Notes: generated from the sequence alone by a model not told the origin. DNA of 64,000 nucleotides from Bordetella petrii (GCA_017745595.1 WMBV01000006.1:169746-233745); one strand, 5' to 3'; shown: positions 9,273 through 18,577, counted from the first letter of the stretch. Numbers and translations are program-made.

Positions 9273-10592
9273 TCACTTGCCGAGCATGTTGTCCGGCAGC
9301 CACGTGACGATGACCGGAAAGAAGAAGAGGATCAGCGTGGTGACGATTTCCATCATCACGAACCACCACGCGCCGCGGAATATCTGCGTCAGCGACGTGC
9401 CGCGGTCGATGCCGGCGATGACGTACACGTTCAAGCCCATGGGCGGCGTGATCAGGCCGATTTCGCACATTTTCACCGCCAGGATGCCGAACCAGATGGG
9501 GTCGTAGCCCAGCGACACGACGGTCGGGAACATGATGGGCAAGGTGATGACCAGCATCGAAAAGGCATCCAGGAACATGCCTAGCGGAAAGTACACGGCC
9601 AGCAGCAGGAAGACCACGGCCAGCGGCGGCACGTCGGCTTCGACCACGGCGCCGGCGATCAGCTGCGGAATCTGCGCCAGGCTCAGGAAGTAGCTGAATA
9701 TGCCGGCCCCGATCATGGTGAACAGGATCATCACCGTGGTCGTGATCGACGAGCGGCAGCTTTCCATCAGCCGGGCCTTCAGGAACGGCCGCGCCTGGCG
9801 CGAGGCCAGCAGCATCACGAAGGCGGCGAAGGCGCCGACCGCGCCGGCCTCGGTGGGCGTGACGAACCCCAGGTAAATGCCGCCCAGCACCACGACGAAC
9901 AGCAGCAGCACCTGCCACGCGTCGGCCAGCGAAGCGATGCGCCGGCCCCAGCTTTCGGCGGGCACGGTGGCGCCGGCGGTAGCCGTGGCGCGGCTGATGA
10001 TCCAGATGCCGGCCATGAAGACCAGGGTGGACAGAATGCCCGGGATCACGCCGGCGACCAGCATCTTGCCGGCCGACACCTCGGTCAGCGCGGCGTAGAA
10101 GATCAGCAGCACGCTGGGCGGGATCAGCACCCCCAGCACGCCGCCGGCCGCGACCGCGCCGGCCGACAGCCGGGGGTCGTACCCGGCCTTGCGCATCTCG
10201 GGAATGGCCACCGAGCCCACCGTGGCCGCCGTGGCCACGCTGGAGCCCGACGTGGCGGCAAAGCCCGCGCAGGTCAGGATGCTGGCCATGGCCAGGCCGC
10301 CCGGGCGGTGGCCCACCCACTTGCGCGCCACGCCGAACAGCTTCTGCCCCACCCCGGCATGGTGGGCAAAGGCCCCCATCAAGATGAACAATGGCACCAC
10401 GGTCAGCAGGTACGAGGCCGACTGGTGATAAGAAAATGCCTTGAGGCGGTTCAGCACGAAGGCCAGGTCCTCGATCATGACGATGCCGGCCACGCCGGCC
10501 AGCCCCAGGGCGGCGAAGACGGGAGTGCCGATCGCCATCAAGACGAAGATCAGGCAGGTGGCGACCGTGGTCGCGACTACGAAGTCATCCAT
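9273..10592 (-). CDS. TRAP transporter large permease, DctM type
   Basis: A 439-residue inner-membrane protein with about twelve hydrophobic segments. Family features are GTPVFAALG near the N-terminus, the AATSGSSVATAATVGSVAIPEM region and GVLIPPSVLLIFYAALTEVSAGKM. It is the sodium-coupled transport subunit of a tripartite ATP-independent periplasmic transporter. The small permease and the binding protein lie just upstream on the same strand, giving a complete P-Q-M set. The neighbouring ligase and thiolase point to a carboxylic acid substrate, which is an inference. Confidence 0.93.
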   Translation of the reverse strand: MDDFVVATTVATCLIFVLMAIGTPVFAALGLAGVAGIVMIEDLAFVLNRLKAFSYHQSASYLLTVVPLFILMGAFAHHAGVGQKLFGVARKWVGHRPGGLAMASILTCAGFAATSGSSVATAATVGSVAIPEMRKAGYDPRLSAGAVAAGGVLGVLIPPSVLLIFYAALTEVSAGKMLVAGVIPGILSTLVFMAGIWIISRATATAGATVPAESWGRRIASLADAWQVLLLFVVVLGGIYLGFVTPTEAGAVGAFAAFVMLLASRQARPFLKARLMESCRSSITTTVMILFTMIGAGIFSYFLSLAQIPQLIAGAVVEADVPPLAVVFLLLAVYFPLGMFLDAFSMLVITLPIMFPTVVSLGYDPIWFGILAVKMCEIGLITPPMGLNVYVIAGIDRGTSLTQIFRGAWWFVMMEIVTTLILFFFPVIVTWLPDNMLGK

Positions 10593-10613
10593 GGTGGTTT
10601 CCCCAGGCGCCGC

Positions 10614-11162
10614 TCAGGGCTCGATCGGGGCGCAGGAGTCCGTCCCGGCCGGGGCGGATGCCTGCGCGGGCGCGCGGGGCTGTCCCCGCACGGCCACGTA
10701 CAGCGTGTGAAAGGCGAGCTGCAGGAAGCCGAACCACAGGCCTGCCGCCAGCACGATCTTGGCCCACCAGATGGGGAACTCGATGTAACCCCACCGGAAT
10801 TCGCGGATGGCGAACGAGTGCGCCGCATCCTGCGTGGACGGCACCGCCAGGATCAGCAGCAGCAGCGCGGCGAAGCCCCACGACAGCGTTTCGGCGACGC
10901 GGGCGGCCCACGGCGGCATGCGCTCGACCAGCAGGGTGACGCGGATGTGCGCGTTGTCCAGCATGGTCCAGCCCAGGCCCAGGAACACCACCATCACCAT
11001 GCTGAGTTCGGCCAGTTCGAACACGCCGGAGATCGGCCGCCCCCATATGCCCCGGGCCGCCGCGTCGAGCGTGGTGCCCAGCATCAGGAACATCAGGAAC
11101 ACCAGCGAAGCCATGCCGAACGCATTCGATACCGCTTTGAAGAAATTCTCGAGTTGCCGCAT
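10614..11162 (-). CDS. TRAP transporter small permease, DctQ type
   Basis: A 182-residue membrane protein with four predicted helices, the pattern of the DctQ subunit (FLMFLMLGTTLDAAARGIWGRPISGVFELAEL; a WAKIVLAAGLWFGFLQL segment near the end). It bridges the binding protein and the large permease in the inner membrane. It sits between dctP-like and dctM-like genes, 21 bases from the latter. The C-terminal tail is Pro/Ala-rich and probably cytoplasmic. Confidence 0.9.
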   Translation of the reverse strand: MRQLENFFKAVSNAFGMASLVFLMFLMLGTTLDAAARGIWGRPISGVFELAELSMVMVVFLGLGWTMLDNAHIRVTLLVERMPPWAARVAETLSWGFAALLLLILAVPSTQDAAHSFAIREFRWGYIEFPIWWAKIVLAAGLWFGFLQLAFHTLYVAVRGQPRAPAQASAPAGTDSCAPIEP

Positions 11163-11252
11163 GCGGCCCTCCTATCGAGGTTGCGTCCGCGCCGGGCCGG
11201 CGCCACGCGCCGCGCGGCGCGCGGCGTGGGCCCGGCCCGCGACGGACGGCGG

Positions 11253-12344
11253 TCAGCCCTGCTGCGCGATTTCCGAAGGGCGCAGCAGCGTGCCCTTGGC
11301 ATCGTGCCTGGCGATCGCCTGGTCGATCAGCGCCTGCATGCGCTTGCCGTCGATGCCGGCGGGCTTGGCCACGGTGTCGACCCAGTGGTTCACCTGCGCC
11401 GGCTGGATCAACGCCTTCGCCGATTGCTTCTGCGCGTCGTCCAGCACATGGAACTTGACGCCCTCGCTTACGGCTTTCTTCACGTAATCGTGCAGCACCT
11501 TGTTCATGATGGTGGAATACTGGCCGCCGTAGATTTCTGCGACGATTTCGTTGCAGGTGGACTGCACGCCGGCCGGAAACGCATTCCAGGTATCGATGTT
11601 GATGACGGTTGCGGCCGGCGCGTGCGGGCCGTCGCCGATATCGGTGAAGTGCGGGGCGATTTCGTGCAGCTTGTAGGCCACCGCCGTGATGAAGTCGAAG
11701 CCGTACACGCCGTCGAGAACGCCGCGTTCCAGCGCCGTGTAGACCTCGGGCGCGGCCATGGGCACCGCGGTGCCGCCCAGGCGCTCGATCACGTCCGTGG
11801 CCACGCCGTAGCCGCGGATCCGCTTGCCCTTGATGTCGTCCAGCGACTTGATCGGCGTGCGCATGATCAGCGGCGCGTAGTTCCAGTTGGTCCAGTACAT
11901 CACCTTGGCGCGATGGCGTTTTTCCCATTCGTCGCGCAGCGGCTCGAATTCGCCGTAGACATCGCGGCATACCTGCAGCAGCGCATCGGCGCGATTCATG
12001 CGGAAGTACCATTCGAGGCCGCGCGTGACGGGCAGGTCGGCCTGGTAGTATCCCGGGGAAATCAGGCTCATTTCCGAGGTGTTGTCGCGCACGGCCGATA
12101 GGTGCTCGCCCACTTTGTTCAACGAGGCGGCCCAGTAGCGGCGCACCTTGACCGCGCCCCCGGAACGCTTTTCCAGTTCGCTCAGGAACCACCGGTCCAG
12201 CCACGACGGCCCGGCCGTCTCGGACACGTAGCTGTCGAACTTGAACGTGATCTTGTCCTTGGCGTACACCGCCCCGGGCAGGCCGCCCAGCGCGCCGGCG
12301 CCGGCCAGCAGACCGCCGGCCTTGATGAATTCACGACGTTTCAT
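11253..12344 (-). CDS. TRAP transporter periplasmic substrate-binding protein, DctP type
   Basis: A 363-residue exported binding protein with a twin-arginine signal (MKRREFIKAGGLLAGAGAL, cleavage near AVYA). Its DctP-family core has IKFKFDSYVSETAG-like strands, the IRTPIKSLDDIKGKRIRGYG region with the conserved Arg that usually contacts the ligand carboxylate, and MAAPEVYTALERGVLDG. First of the three transporter genes, preceded by a GGAGGAG ribosome site. The Arg supports an organic-acid ligand; which acid cannot be read from the sequence. Confidence 0.93.
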   Translation of the reverse strand: MKRREFIKAGGLLAGAGALGGLPGAVYAKDKITFKFDSYVSETAGPSWLDRWFLSELEKRSGGAVKVRRYWAASLNKVGEHLSAVRDNTSEMSLISPGYYQADLPVTRGLEWYFRMNRADALLQVCRDVYGEFEPLRDEWEKRHRAKVMYWTNWNYAPLIMRTPIKSLDDIKGKRIRGYGVATDVIERLGGTAVPMAAPEVYTALERGVLDGVYGFDFITAVAYKLHEIAPHFTDIGDGPHAPAATVINIDTWNAFPAGVQSTCNEIVAEIYGGQYSTIMNKVLHDYVKKAVSEGVKFHVLDDAQKQSAKALIQPAQVNHWVDTVAKPAGIDGKRMQALIDQAIARHDAKGTLLRPSEIAQQG

Positions 12345-12398
12345 GACTCCTCCTGGTTATGGGCGCGTCTCTTGCGCCTTGTATGACCCGCGACCGGG

Positions 12399-13931
12399 TT
12401 AAACCGCCAAGGCGTCGCCCGGCTTCGCGCGCGCCCGTAATTCCGTCTTGAGTATCTTTCCGTAGCTGTTCTTGGGCAGGTCGGCGCAGAACACATAGCG
12501 CCGCGGCTTCTTGAACGAGGCCATCTCGGCGCGGCACCAGGCCTCCAGCACGGCCGCGTCCAGGTGCCCGCCGCCCGGGCGGGCCACCACGAACGCCACG
12601 ACTTCCTCGCCCCATTCCGGGTGCGGCGCGCCGACCACCGCCACCTCGAAGACATCGGGATGGCCGGCGATCACTTCTTCGACCTCGCGGGGATAGATAT
12701 TCGTGCCGCCGGAAATGATCACGTCCTTGGAGCGGTCGGTCAGCGTCAGGAAGCCGTCGTCGCTCAGGAAGCCGATATCGCCGGTGCGCAGCCAGCCGCC
12801 GGCCAGCGCCTGCCGGGTGGCCGCCTCGTTGCGCCAATACCCGCTCATTACCGCCGGACCGCGCGCCACGACTTCGCCGCACTCGCCGGGCGGCAGGTCG
12901 TTGAATGCCGCGTCGACCACCCGCACCTCCATGCAGCACTGCGCGGTGCCGACCGAGGCGATGCGCGCGTCCCAGCGCGGCTGGGCGCGGTCGGCGATGG
13001 CGTCCTTGCGCATCGCGGTGATGGTCATGGGGCTTTCGCCCTGGCCGTAGATGTGCGCCAGGATGGGGCCGAGCGTGTCCAGCGCCTGGACCATGTCGGC
13101 CGCGTACATGGGCGCCCCGCCGCACACGATGGTGCGCAGGCCTTCGGCGCGGGGCGGTGCCTCGCGCACCATGCGCTTGACCATGGTGGGCGCGGCGAAC
13201 AGGCAGACCTCGCCCAGCTGGCGGGCCAGGCCGAAGATCTCGGTGCTGTCGAAGCCGCGCGAGGCCGGCACCACATGGCGCGCCCCGGCGCGCACGAACA
13301 TGAAGTTGTACAGCCCCGCGCCGTGCGACATGGGCGCCGCGTAGAGCCAGGCGTCGGCGGCGGACACGCTGTCGACGTCGTAGGGGTAGCACAACGCCAT
13401 GGCCACCAGGTTGTCGTGGCTGAGCATGACGCCCTTGGGCCGGCCGGTGGTGCCGGACGTATAGAACAGCCACGCCAGCGCCCCCGGCTCGACGGGCAGC
13501 GGCGCGCCGAACGCATCGGCCGCCTGCATGGCGGACTGGAACGCGGCGGTATCCACGCCCAGCTCGCGGCAGCCGGCCGGCAGCAGGCCTGGCGGCAACG
13601 CGCTGCCGGTATCGGTAAGCAGCAATGCGGCCTGGGCATCGGCGGCGATCCAGGCCGCTTCTTTGGCGTGCAGCTTGTAGTTGATCGGCACGATGACCGC
13701 GCCGATCCACCAGGCCGCGTACATGGCCACCAGGTATTCGACGCGGTTGGGCATGTACAGGGCGATGCGGTCGCCCGGGCGCGCCCCGTGGCCGCCCGCC
13801 ATGGCGGCGGCCAGCGCCGCGGCGCGCGCGGCGAATTGCCGGTAATCGGCGCGGCATTCCGCGCCGCTGAACAGGGCCGGGGCCGCCGGCGTCTGCAAGG
13901 CTCGCGCATGGAGCCAGTTGGCGACGTTCAT
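12399..13931 (-). CDS. AMP-dependent acyl-CoA synthetase/ligase
   Basis: A 510-residue member of the ANL superfamily that activates a carboxylate with ATP and CoA. Visible motifs: LFYTSGTTGRPKGVMLSH (P-loop), the Y-G-Q-G-E-S segment, TGDIGFLSDDGFLTLTDRSKD (adenylate binding), GGTNIYPREVEE and the catalytic Lys in PKNSYGKILKTELR near the end. Start ATG 13931 (MNVANWLHARAL) was chosen over a longer open frame with no family similarity. It starts 4 bases after the thiolase stop; together they suggest import, CoA activation and thiolytic cleavage of an acid. Confidence 0.92.
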   Translation of the reverse strand: MNVANWLHARALQTPAAPALFSGAECRADYRQFAARAAALAAAMAGGHGARPGDRIALYMPNRVEYLVAMYAAWWIGAVIVPINYKLHAKEAAWIAADAQAALLLTDTGSALPPGLLPAGCRELGVDTAAFQSAMQAADAFGAPLPVEPGALAWLFYTSGTTGRPKGVMLSHDNLVAMALCYPYDVDSVSAADAWLYAAPMSHGAGLYNFMFVRAGARHVVPASRGFDSTEIFGLARQLGEVCLFAAPTMVKRMVREAPPRAEGLRTIVCGGAPMYAADMVQALDTLGPILAHIYGQGESPMTITAMRKDAIADRAQPRWDARIASVGTAQCCMEVRVVDAAFNDLPPGECGEVVARGPAVMSGYWRNEAATRQALAGGWLRTGDIGFLSDDGFLTLTDRSKDVIISGGTNIYPREVEEVIAGHPDVFEVAVVGAPHPEWGEEVVAFVVARPGGGHLDAAVLEAWCRAEMASFKKPRRYVFCADLPKNSYGKILKTELRARAKPGDALAV

Positions 13932-13935
13932 GGAT

Positions 13936-15114
13936 TTACGCCCGTTTTGCTTCGAGAACGGATGCGTAATTGGCCACGGCCGCGCCTCCCATGTTGAACA
14001 CCAGGCCCAGCGACGGGCCATCGACCTGCATATCGCCCGCCCGGCCGGTGAGCTGGCGGAAAGCCAGCGCATGCATGGACACGCCCGTGGCGCCCACCGG
14101 ATGCCCCTTGGCCTTCAGGCCGCCCGACAGGTTCACCGGCAGCGCGCCGCCGCGCATGACGGTGCCATCGTCCAGCACGCGATGCCCCTGGCCCGCCGGC
14201 GCCAGTCCCATGGCTTCGTAGATGAGCAGTTCGGCGATGGTGAAGCAATCGTGCACTTCGGCGAAATCGAGGTCGTGGACCTGCGCGCCCGCTCGGCGCA
14301 GCGCATCGCCGATGGCCTTGCGCGGCCCTTCGAAGGCCAGGAAATCGCGCGACGACATGGGCAGCAGGTCGCTGACGTGCGCCATGCCGCGCAAGACCAC
14401 CTCGCGGTTGAACTCGCGCGCCCGCTCGGCGCTGGCCAGGATCACGGCCGCCGCGCCGTCGGTGACCAGCGAGCAGTCGGTCAGCCGCAGCGGCGGCGCG
14501 ATCAAGGGGTTGCGGTCCGAGACGGTATTGCAGGCGTCGACGTCGAGCGCGCGGTGCATCTGCGCCAGCGGGTTGCGCAGGGCATTGCCGTGGTTCTTGG
14601 ACGCGATGGCGGCCATGGCGGGCAGCGGGTCTTGGTAGCGGCGGCGGTATTCCTGCGCGGCCAGCGCGAATACCTGCGGAAAGCTGAGCGCGGCCTCGCC
14701 GGCATCGTTCTGGTAGCCGGCGCCCGCCAGCGCCCGCGTGACGTCGGCCGTGGTGTTGTGCGTCATTTTCTCGGCGCCCACCACCAGCACGATCTCGGCC
14801 TGCCCGGCCTGGATGGCGGCCACGCCGGCGGCAATGGCGGCCGCGCCGGAGGCGCAGGCGTTCTCGCAGCGCGCGGCCGGCGTGAACCGCAGGTCGGGCG
14901 AGGCCTGGTGGATCAGGGACGAGGCAAAGCCGTCGCTGACCAGGCCGGAATTGAAATGCCCGAGAAACACCGCGTCGACCTCGCTGGCCGGCACGCCGGC
15001 GTCGTCCAGCGCTTCGCGCGCCGCGTTGACGATCAGGTCTTCAAGCCGCAGCGCGTCGAGCCGGCCGAACGGGGTGTGCCCGCTGCCCACCAGCGAAACC
15101 GTGGGAATGTTCAT
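13936..15114 (-). CDS. Thiolase-family acyltransferase, SCP2/SCPx-like
   Basis: A 392-residue thiolase fold. The nucleophilic Cys is in ARCENACASGAAAI and the active-site His in GGLKAKGHPVGATG. The C-terminus reads LVFNMGGAAVANYAS and lacks the second Cys of classical biosynthetic thiolases, a trait of the SCP2-type lipid-thiolase group. Start ATG 15114 is preceded by GAGGAGGAG; an upstream ATG at 15156 is poorly placed. It is the first gene of the minus-strand catabolic operon, divergent from a LuxR-type regulator. Expected role: CoA-dependent cleavage or condensation of an acyl-CoA of unknown identity. Confidence 0.9.
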   Translation of the reverse strand: MNIPTVSLVGSGHTPFGRLDALRLEDLIVNAAREALDDAGVPASEVDAVFLGHFNSGLVSDGFASSLIHQASPDLRFTPAARCENACASGAAAIAAGVAAIQAGQAEIVLVVGAEKMTHNTTADVTRALAGAGYQNDAGEAALSFPQVFALAAQEYRRRYQDPLPAMAAIASKNHGNALRNPLAQMHRALDVDACNTVSDRNPLIAPPLRLTDCSLVTDGAAAVILASAERAREFNREVVLRGMAHVSDLLPMSSRDFLAFEGPRKAIGDALRRAGAQVHDLDFAEVHDCFTIAELLIYEAMGLAPAGQGHRVLDDGTVMRGGALPVNLSGGLKAKGHPVGATGVSMHALAFRQLTGRAGDMQVDGPSLGLVFNMGGAAVANYASVLEAKRA

Positions 15115-15213
15115 GTGCTCCTCCTCGAATGGGATCTTTTGACATATGATGGTCACTCGCCATACGTACGTCTATAAGTGCACACACGTACCTACATACG
15201 TAGTTCTACGCAT
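15115..15213. promoter_or_regulatory. Divergent control region of the thiolase operon and the LuxR regulator
   Basis: This 99-base AT-rich region contains several overlapping dyads: TACGTA centred near 15168, CTAC-N4-GTAG (about 15192-15203) and CATATG at both ends. The density of TACGTA-like half-sites is unusual for the GC-rich surroundings and suggests binding sites for the adjacent LuxR-type protein. Confidence 0.55.
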
Positions 15214-15774
15214 ATGACCGAAACCCAACTGGAAGAACTGGCGTTCCGCGAATCGCCCTCGCCGCTGATCATGACCGAGCACCGGCGCATCCTGCGCTGC
15301 AATAAGGCGTTCGCGTCGCTGTTCGGCTATTCCGTCGAAGCGCTGACGGGCGAACTGATCCTGAAGCTCTATCCCTGCAGCGCCGACTACTATGCAATCG
15401 GCGAACGCTGCCTGAACGCGCTGCGCCACAACACCGCGTATGAAGACGAGCGCTTCATGCAGCATCGCAGCAAAGAGATCTTCTGGGCCCGCGCGCGCGG
15501 CGTCACCCTGACGCCGCAAGACCCGTTCAGCCTGATGATCTGGAACTTCGACCGCATCCAGCACCGGCCCAGCAAGACGGCCTCGCTGACACCGCGCGAG
15601 CAGGAAATCGCCGGCTTCATCGTCAACGGCCTCACCTGCAAGGAAACGGCCGCCGAACTGGGCATCTCGCACCGCACGGTGGAAGTCCACCGCGGCCGGC
15701 TGATGCGCAAGCTCAATGCCAAGAACACGGCCGAACTGGTGTCCCGGATCATTCTGGTCACCAACGGCGAATGA
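15214..15774 (+). CDS. PAS-domain LuxR-family transcriptional regulator
   Basis: A 186-residue protein with an N-terminal PAS-like sensor (ESPSPLIMTEHRRILRCNKAFASLFGYSVEALTGE, about 7-115) and a C-terminal LuxR helix-turn-helix (SLTPREQEIAGFIVNGLTCKETAAELGISHRTVEVHR, about 122-180). No response-regulator receiver is present, so it probably senses a small molecule directly. ATG 15214 was chosen; an ATG at 15178 lies inside the dyad-rich promoter. Divergent from the thiolase/TRAP operon, it is the likely regulator of that operon. It is the last chromosomal gene before the ICE. Confidence 0.88.
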   Translation: MTETQLEELAFRESPSPLIMTEHRRILRCNKAFASLFGYSVEALTGELILKLYPCSADYYAIGERCLNALRHNTAYEDERFMQHRSKEIFWARARGVTLTPQDPFSLMIWNFDRIQHRPSKTASLTPREQEIAGFIVNGLTCKETAAELGISHRTVEVHRGRLMRKLNAKNTAELVSRIILVTNGE

Positions 15775-15787
15775 TTCCGCGACGCCC

Positions 15788-15795
15788 ATAAAAAA
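15788..15795. other. Left attachment repeat (attL core)
   Basis: ATAAAAAA here matches 62621-62628. Read on the minus strand it is TTTTTTAT, resembling the short T-rich 8-bp target I recall for Tn4371 (TTTTTCAT). LuxR and other chromosomal genes lie to its left and ICE sequence to its right. Confidence 0.65.
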
Positions 15796-16068
15796 TGTCC
15801 GCTGTCAAGTCTTTGGCGCAGGGATGCATCGGCGCGAAAGGTCTTATGGGGCAACAGGTTAGGCCAGATTTCGGCCATCGCGTACGCTTGTCTCTTTTCG
15901 AGCTAGGTGCCGGATAGGCGCTTCGCGGCGGCAAACCCAGGGGCGGCACAGCGGGCAAGGTCGCATCGTCATCATAGCCCTAGCGTGTCACAAACCACCT
16001 CTCAAAGCGAAAGCGCAGCCCTCGGGCTGCGCTTTCATCGTGCGCGTATGGCGGATGCGTCTGCATCG
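15796..16068. other. ICE left terminal region without a gene; trb operon terminator hairpin
   Basis: I see no coding potential here. A perfect 13-bp inverted repeat (16009-16021 with 16024-16036) sits 33 bases after the last trb-operon gene on the minus strand and is probably its terminator, though the T tract is poor. GCTGTCAAGTCTTTGGCGCA at 15801 resembles a sequence just inside the right end (62566), possibly an integrase arm site. Confidence 0.55.
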
Positions 16069-16314
16069 TCAACCAGGCTTAGGGGCTGCGGCCTTGCCCA
16101 CACTTCCCTTCCTGAATCCTCGATCCCCCGCCATAAAGGCTTCGAGCATGTGCGGGATCAGCGTGGCCGCATCAACCGCTTCGCCATACGCCTGCGCGTG
16201 CAGCGCGGCGTAGGCATCGAGGTCGGCTTTCAGGCTGGCCGGGCAGGAGAAGGTCAGCTTCATGACTTCATGGCGAGGCAGAGGGCCAAGCCGCAATTTC
16301 CTGGTCGTGCTCAT
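16069..16314 (-). CDS. DUF2274-domain protein of the trb operon
   Basis: A small protein of 81 residues (MSTTRKLRLGPLPRHEVMKLTFSCPASLKADLDAYAALH) matching the DUF2274 family that regularly ends Tn4371-type trb operons. The segment KLTFSCPASLKADLDAYA resembles a ribbon-helix-helix, so a DNA-binding or regulatory role is plausible but unproven. It overlaps trbI by 4 bases. It is the last gene before the left ICE end. Confidence 0.85.
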   Translation of the reverse strand: MSTTRKLRLGPLPRHEVMKLTFSCPASLKADLDAYAALHAQAYGEAVDAATLIPHMLEAFMAGDRGFRKGSVGKAAAPKPG

Positions 16315-17582
16315 CGTGAAGTTCCCTTGTTGAAAAAGAGCGGCTGATAGGCACGCAACACCAGATCGCGCGCCACGATGATCCGCACCGGCAAGCCGGG
16401 CCGGCTGGTCAAGGTCGGCTGGATGTTGAGGTTGCGCCGGGTCATCTCCTGGCCGACCTGATTGATGCTGTCCTGCGCGCTGTCGCGCCCGGCGATGATG
16501 ATGCGATCGCCGTCCTGCCGGTTCTCCGGCGCGGCCAGCTCGGCGCCGATGCCTAGCAGCGTGGTCAGCGCCGCGCCGGCAAAGATGCGATCCCAATGCC
16601 AATCCACATCGTCTTCCAGGCCGGCATAGCCGGCCGGGTCGGTGCCGGCCAGGTTGTCGAGCGTGAGCGATGACGTGTCCGGCAGGATGATCCGGTTCCA
16701 CACCACCTGCACCCGGCTCTGCCCGTAGCTGACCTGGCTGTTGTAGCGGCCCAAAATGCGCGAACCCTGCGGGATCAGCAGGAAGCGCCCGGTCGCCGTG
16801 TCATAGACCGGCTCCGTCACCGTGGCGATCACGTCGCCCGGCAAGTCCGACTTGATGCCGGTTACCAAGGCACCTGCGATCACCGTTCCGGCCATGACCT
16901 GGTACGGCGAAGCCGGCAGGGTCAGGTTGCCGGAATTGCGGGTTTCCGTAGAACCACCTTTCAGAAAAGCCTCTTTCTGGTCTTGCCGGTTCTGCACGGC
17001 GGTCGGGTCGGCAGGCAGGGCCGCCGTCGAAGCCGGCCCTGCGGCCATCGGGTCGAAGGCCGCATTGGCGGCGAAGCCCGGCGCGGCGGCGACCTGCGAC
17101 TGCGCGACCGGCGCAGCCGCCTGCGCACCCGAACGGAAGAACACGGACGAAGCCGCGGCCGCTTCGGCTTCCTTGCGCAGCGCGTCGTTCGGATCGTGGC
17201 CGGGGGCCGCATAGGCGGCCGTCACCGGCTGCTGCGACTTCACGATGGCCGGGCCGAGATCGCCCGGCAGCGGCGGCCCCAATTCGGGAACGGCGGGCGG
17301 CAGCTTCGAGTAATCCGCCGGCAGCGCATCCAGCCCTTCCGACTTCGAGACGCGATCGACGTTGTAAAGCTCGGCCTGCTCGCTGGCTCCGCGCCTCTGC
17401 GGTTGCAGCGACCACATCAGCGCGCCGAGCACGGCGACCGCGAGGCCGCCGGCAAGGATGGCCAGGGTGCGCCGGTTCAGGCGCGTGACCGGGCGCGGCT
17501 GCGCGCGCAGCGCCACCGCCTCGGGCGCGATCTTGTCCGCCGCCTGCGGCGTGGCGAGGTCGGGAGTGTCGTCCTGGCTCAT
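16311..17582 (-). CDS. trbI: Mating-pair formation protein TrbI (VirB10-like)
   Basis: A 423-residue VirB10 homologue that spans the envelope and links the inner-membrane ATPases to the outer-membrane core of the type IV secretion channel. A short cytoplasmic N-terminus is followed by one membrane helix near residues 38-58, a long Ala/Pro-rich periplasmic linker and a C-terminal beta domain (VMAGTVIAGALVTGIKSDLPG, GSRILGRYNSQVSYGQSRVQVVWNRIILPD). Overlaps DUF2274; begins 2 bases after trbG. Confidence 0.95.
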   Translation of the reverse strand: MSQDDTPDLATPQAADKIAPEAVALRAQPRPVTRLNRRTLAILAGGLAVAVLGALMWSLQPQRRGASEQAELYNVDRVSKSEGLDALPADYSKLPPAVPELGPPLPGDLGPAIVKSQQPVTAAYAAPGHDPNDALRKEAEAAAASSVFFRSGAQAAAPVAQSQVAAAPGFAANAAFDPMAAGPASTAALPADPTAVQNRQDQKEAFLKGGSTETRNSGNLTLPASPYQVMAGTVIAGALVTGIKSDLPGDVIATVTEPVYDTATGRFLLIPQGSRILGRYNSQVSYGQSRVQVVWNRIILPDTSSLTLDNLAGTDPAGYAGLEDDVDWHWDRIFAGAALTTLLGIGAELAAPENRQDGDRIIIAGRDSAQDSINQVGQEMTRRNLNIQPTLTSRPGLPVRIIVARDLVLRAYQPLFFNKGTSR

Positions 17583-17584
17583 GG

Positions 17585-18577
17585 TCAGTTCCTCCGCGCC
17601 ACGCCATCGGTGCGCTCGATGCGTACCACGTCGCCGCCATCGCCGCCCAGGCGCAGTTCAGCCGCGCCGAACAGCCGATCCACGATGTAGTACGGCGAGC
17701 GGAAGCGGTAGTTCACCAGTTGCCCGTCGCCCTGCGCACCAATGACGAATAAGGGCGGCAATTCGCCTTGCGCGATGCCGGGCGGGAACTGGATATAGAC
17801 CTTCTCGCCGTCGTCGAAGGCGCGCAGCGGCTTCCACGGCGGATTGCTACCGCTGACCGCGTAGCGGAAACGGATCTTCTCCAGCGACAAGCCAGTATCG
17901 ACCGGCGCGGCGGCGCTGGCCGCCTGCGACTGGCGCTGCAAGGCCAGCATCCGGTCTTTCGGATAGTCCCAGGACACCGAGGCCATCCACGCCTTTTCCG
18001 TCGAGGTCAGTTCCAGCAGGTAGGTGCGTCGGCTGGTGGTGATGACCAGATTGGTTTTCAGGCCCGAGCGGATGGGCTTGACCAGCACATTGACGCGCAG
18101 CGCTTCGCCGCTGCCGCTGGACGTATCGCCCACGATCCAGCGCACGGTATCGCCAGCGGCGACCGTCATCAGTTCCTCGCCGGGCTGCAAGGAAACCACG
18201 GTCACGCGCCCCGGCGCGGCATAGACCTGATAGAGCGCGCCGTCCGTGAAGGGCCACACCTGAATCGCATTGACGTAGCCCTCGCGGGTCGGCGCGATGC
18301 GCGCCTCGGCGTTGGCGCGCGAAACGCGCACCTTCTCGTCGGCTGGCTCCGGCGCAGCCGGGGCCATATCGACCTCCGGCAGCGGCTTCAACTGCGCGGG
18401 CAGCGCCAGCGGCTCGGGGACGGCCACGACTTCGACCGGCTTGGGCGGCTCGGGCAGCGGTTGCGCCTGCACCGGCCCATCGAGCGAAATGACCGGAGGC
18501 GGCTTGCCCTGCGAGGCGCAGCCCGCAAGGGCAAGCAGGATCGACGGCAAAGCGTAAAAGCGGAAAGGCAGGTTCAT
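17585..18577 (-). CDS. trbG: Mating-pair formation protein TrbG (VirB9-like)
   Basis: A 330-residue VirB9 homologue, periplasmic/outer-membrane core component. The signal peptide MNLPFRFYALPSILLALAGC ends in a possible lipobox (LAGC), so it may be a lipoprotein. A Pro-rich linker and two beta-rich parts follow, including the C-terminal VYIQFPPGIAQGELPPLFV and NYRFRSPYYIVDRLFGAAELRLG characteristic of VirB9/TrbG. Start 18577 was chosen at this signal peptide. It overlaps trbF by 4 bases. Confidence 0.95.
   Translation of the reverse strand: MNLPFRFYALPSILLALAGCASQGKPPPVISLDGPVQAQPLPEPPKPVEVVAVPEPLALPAQLKPLPEVDMAPAAPEPADEKVRVSRANAEARIAPTREGYVNAIQVWPFTDGALYQVYAAPGRVTVVSLQPGEELMTVAAGDTVRWIVGDTSSGSGEALRVNVLVKPIRSGLKTNLVITTSRRTYLLELTSTEKAWMASVSWDYPKDRMLALQRQSQAASAAAPVDTGLSLEKIRFRYAVSGSNPPWKPLRAFDDGEKVYIQFPPGIAQGELPPLFVIGAQGDGQLVNYRFRSPYYIVDRLFGAAELRLGGDGGDVVRIERTDGVARRN

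Noticed and set aside
15788..15830. A tRNA gene as ICE attachment site
   Set aside because: No tRNA-like cloverleaf or CCA end is visible at either junction; the repeats are T-tract sequences.
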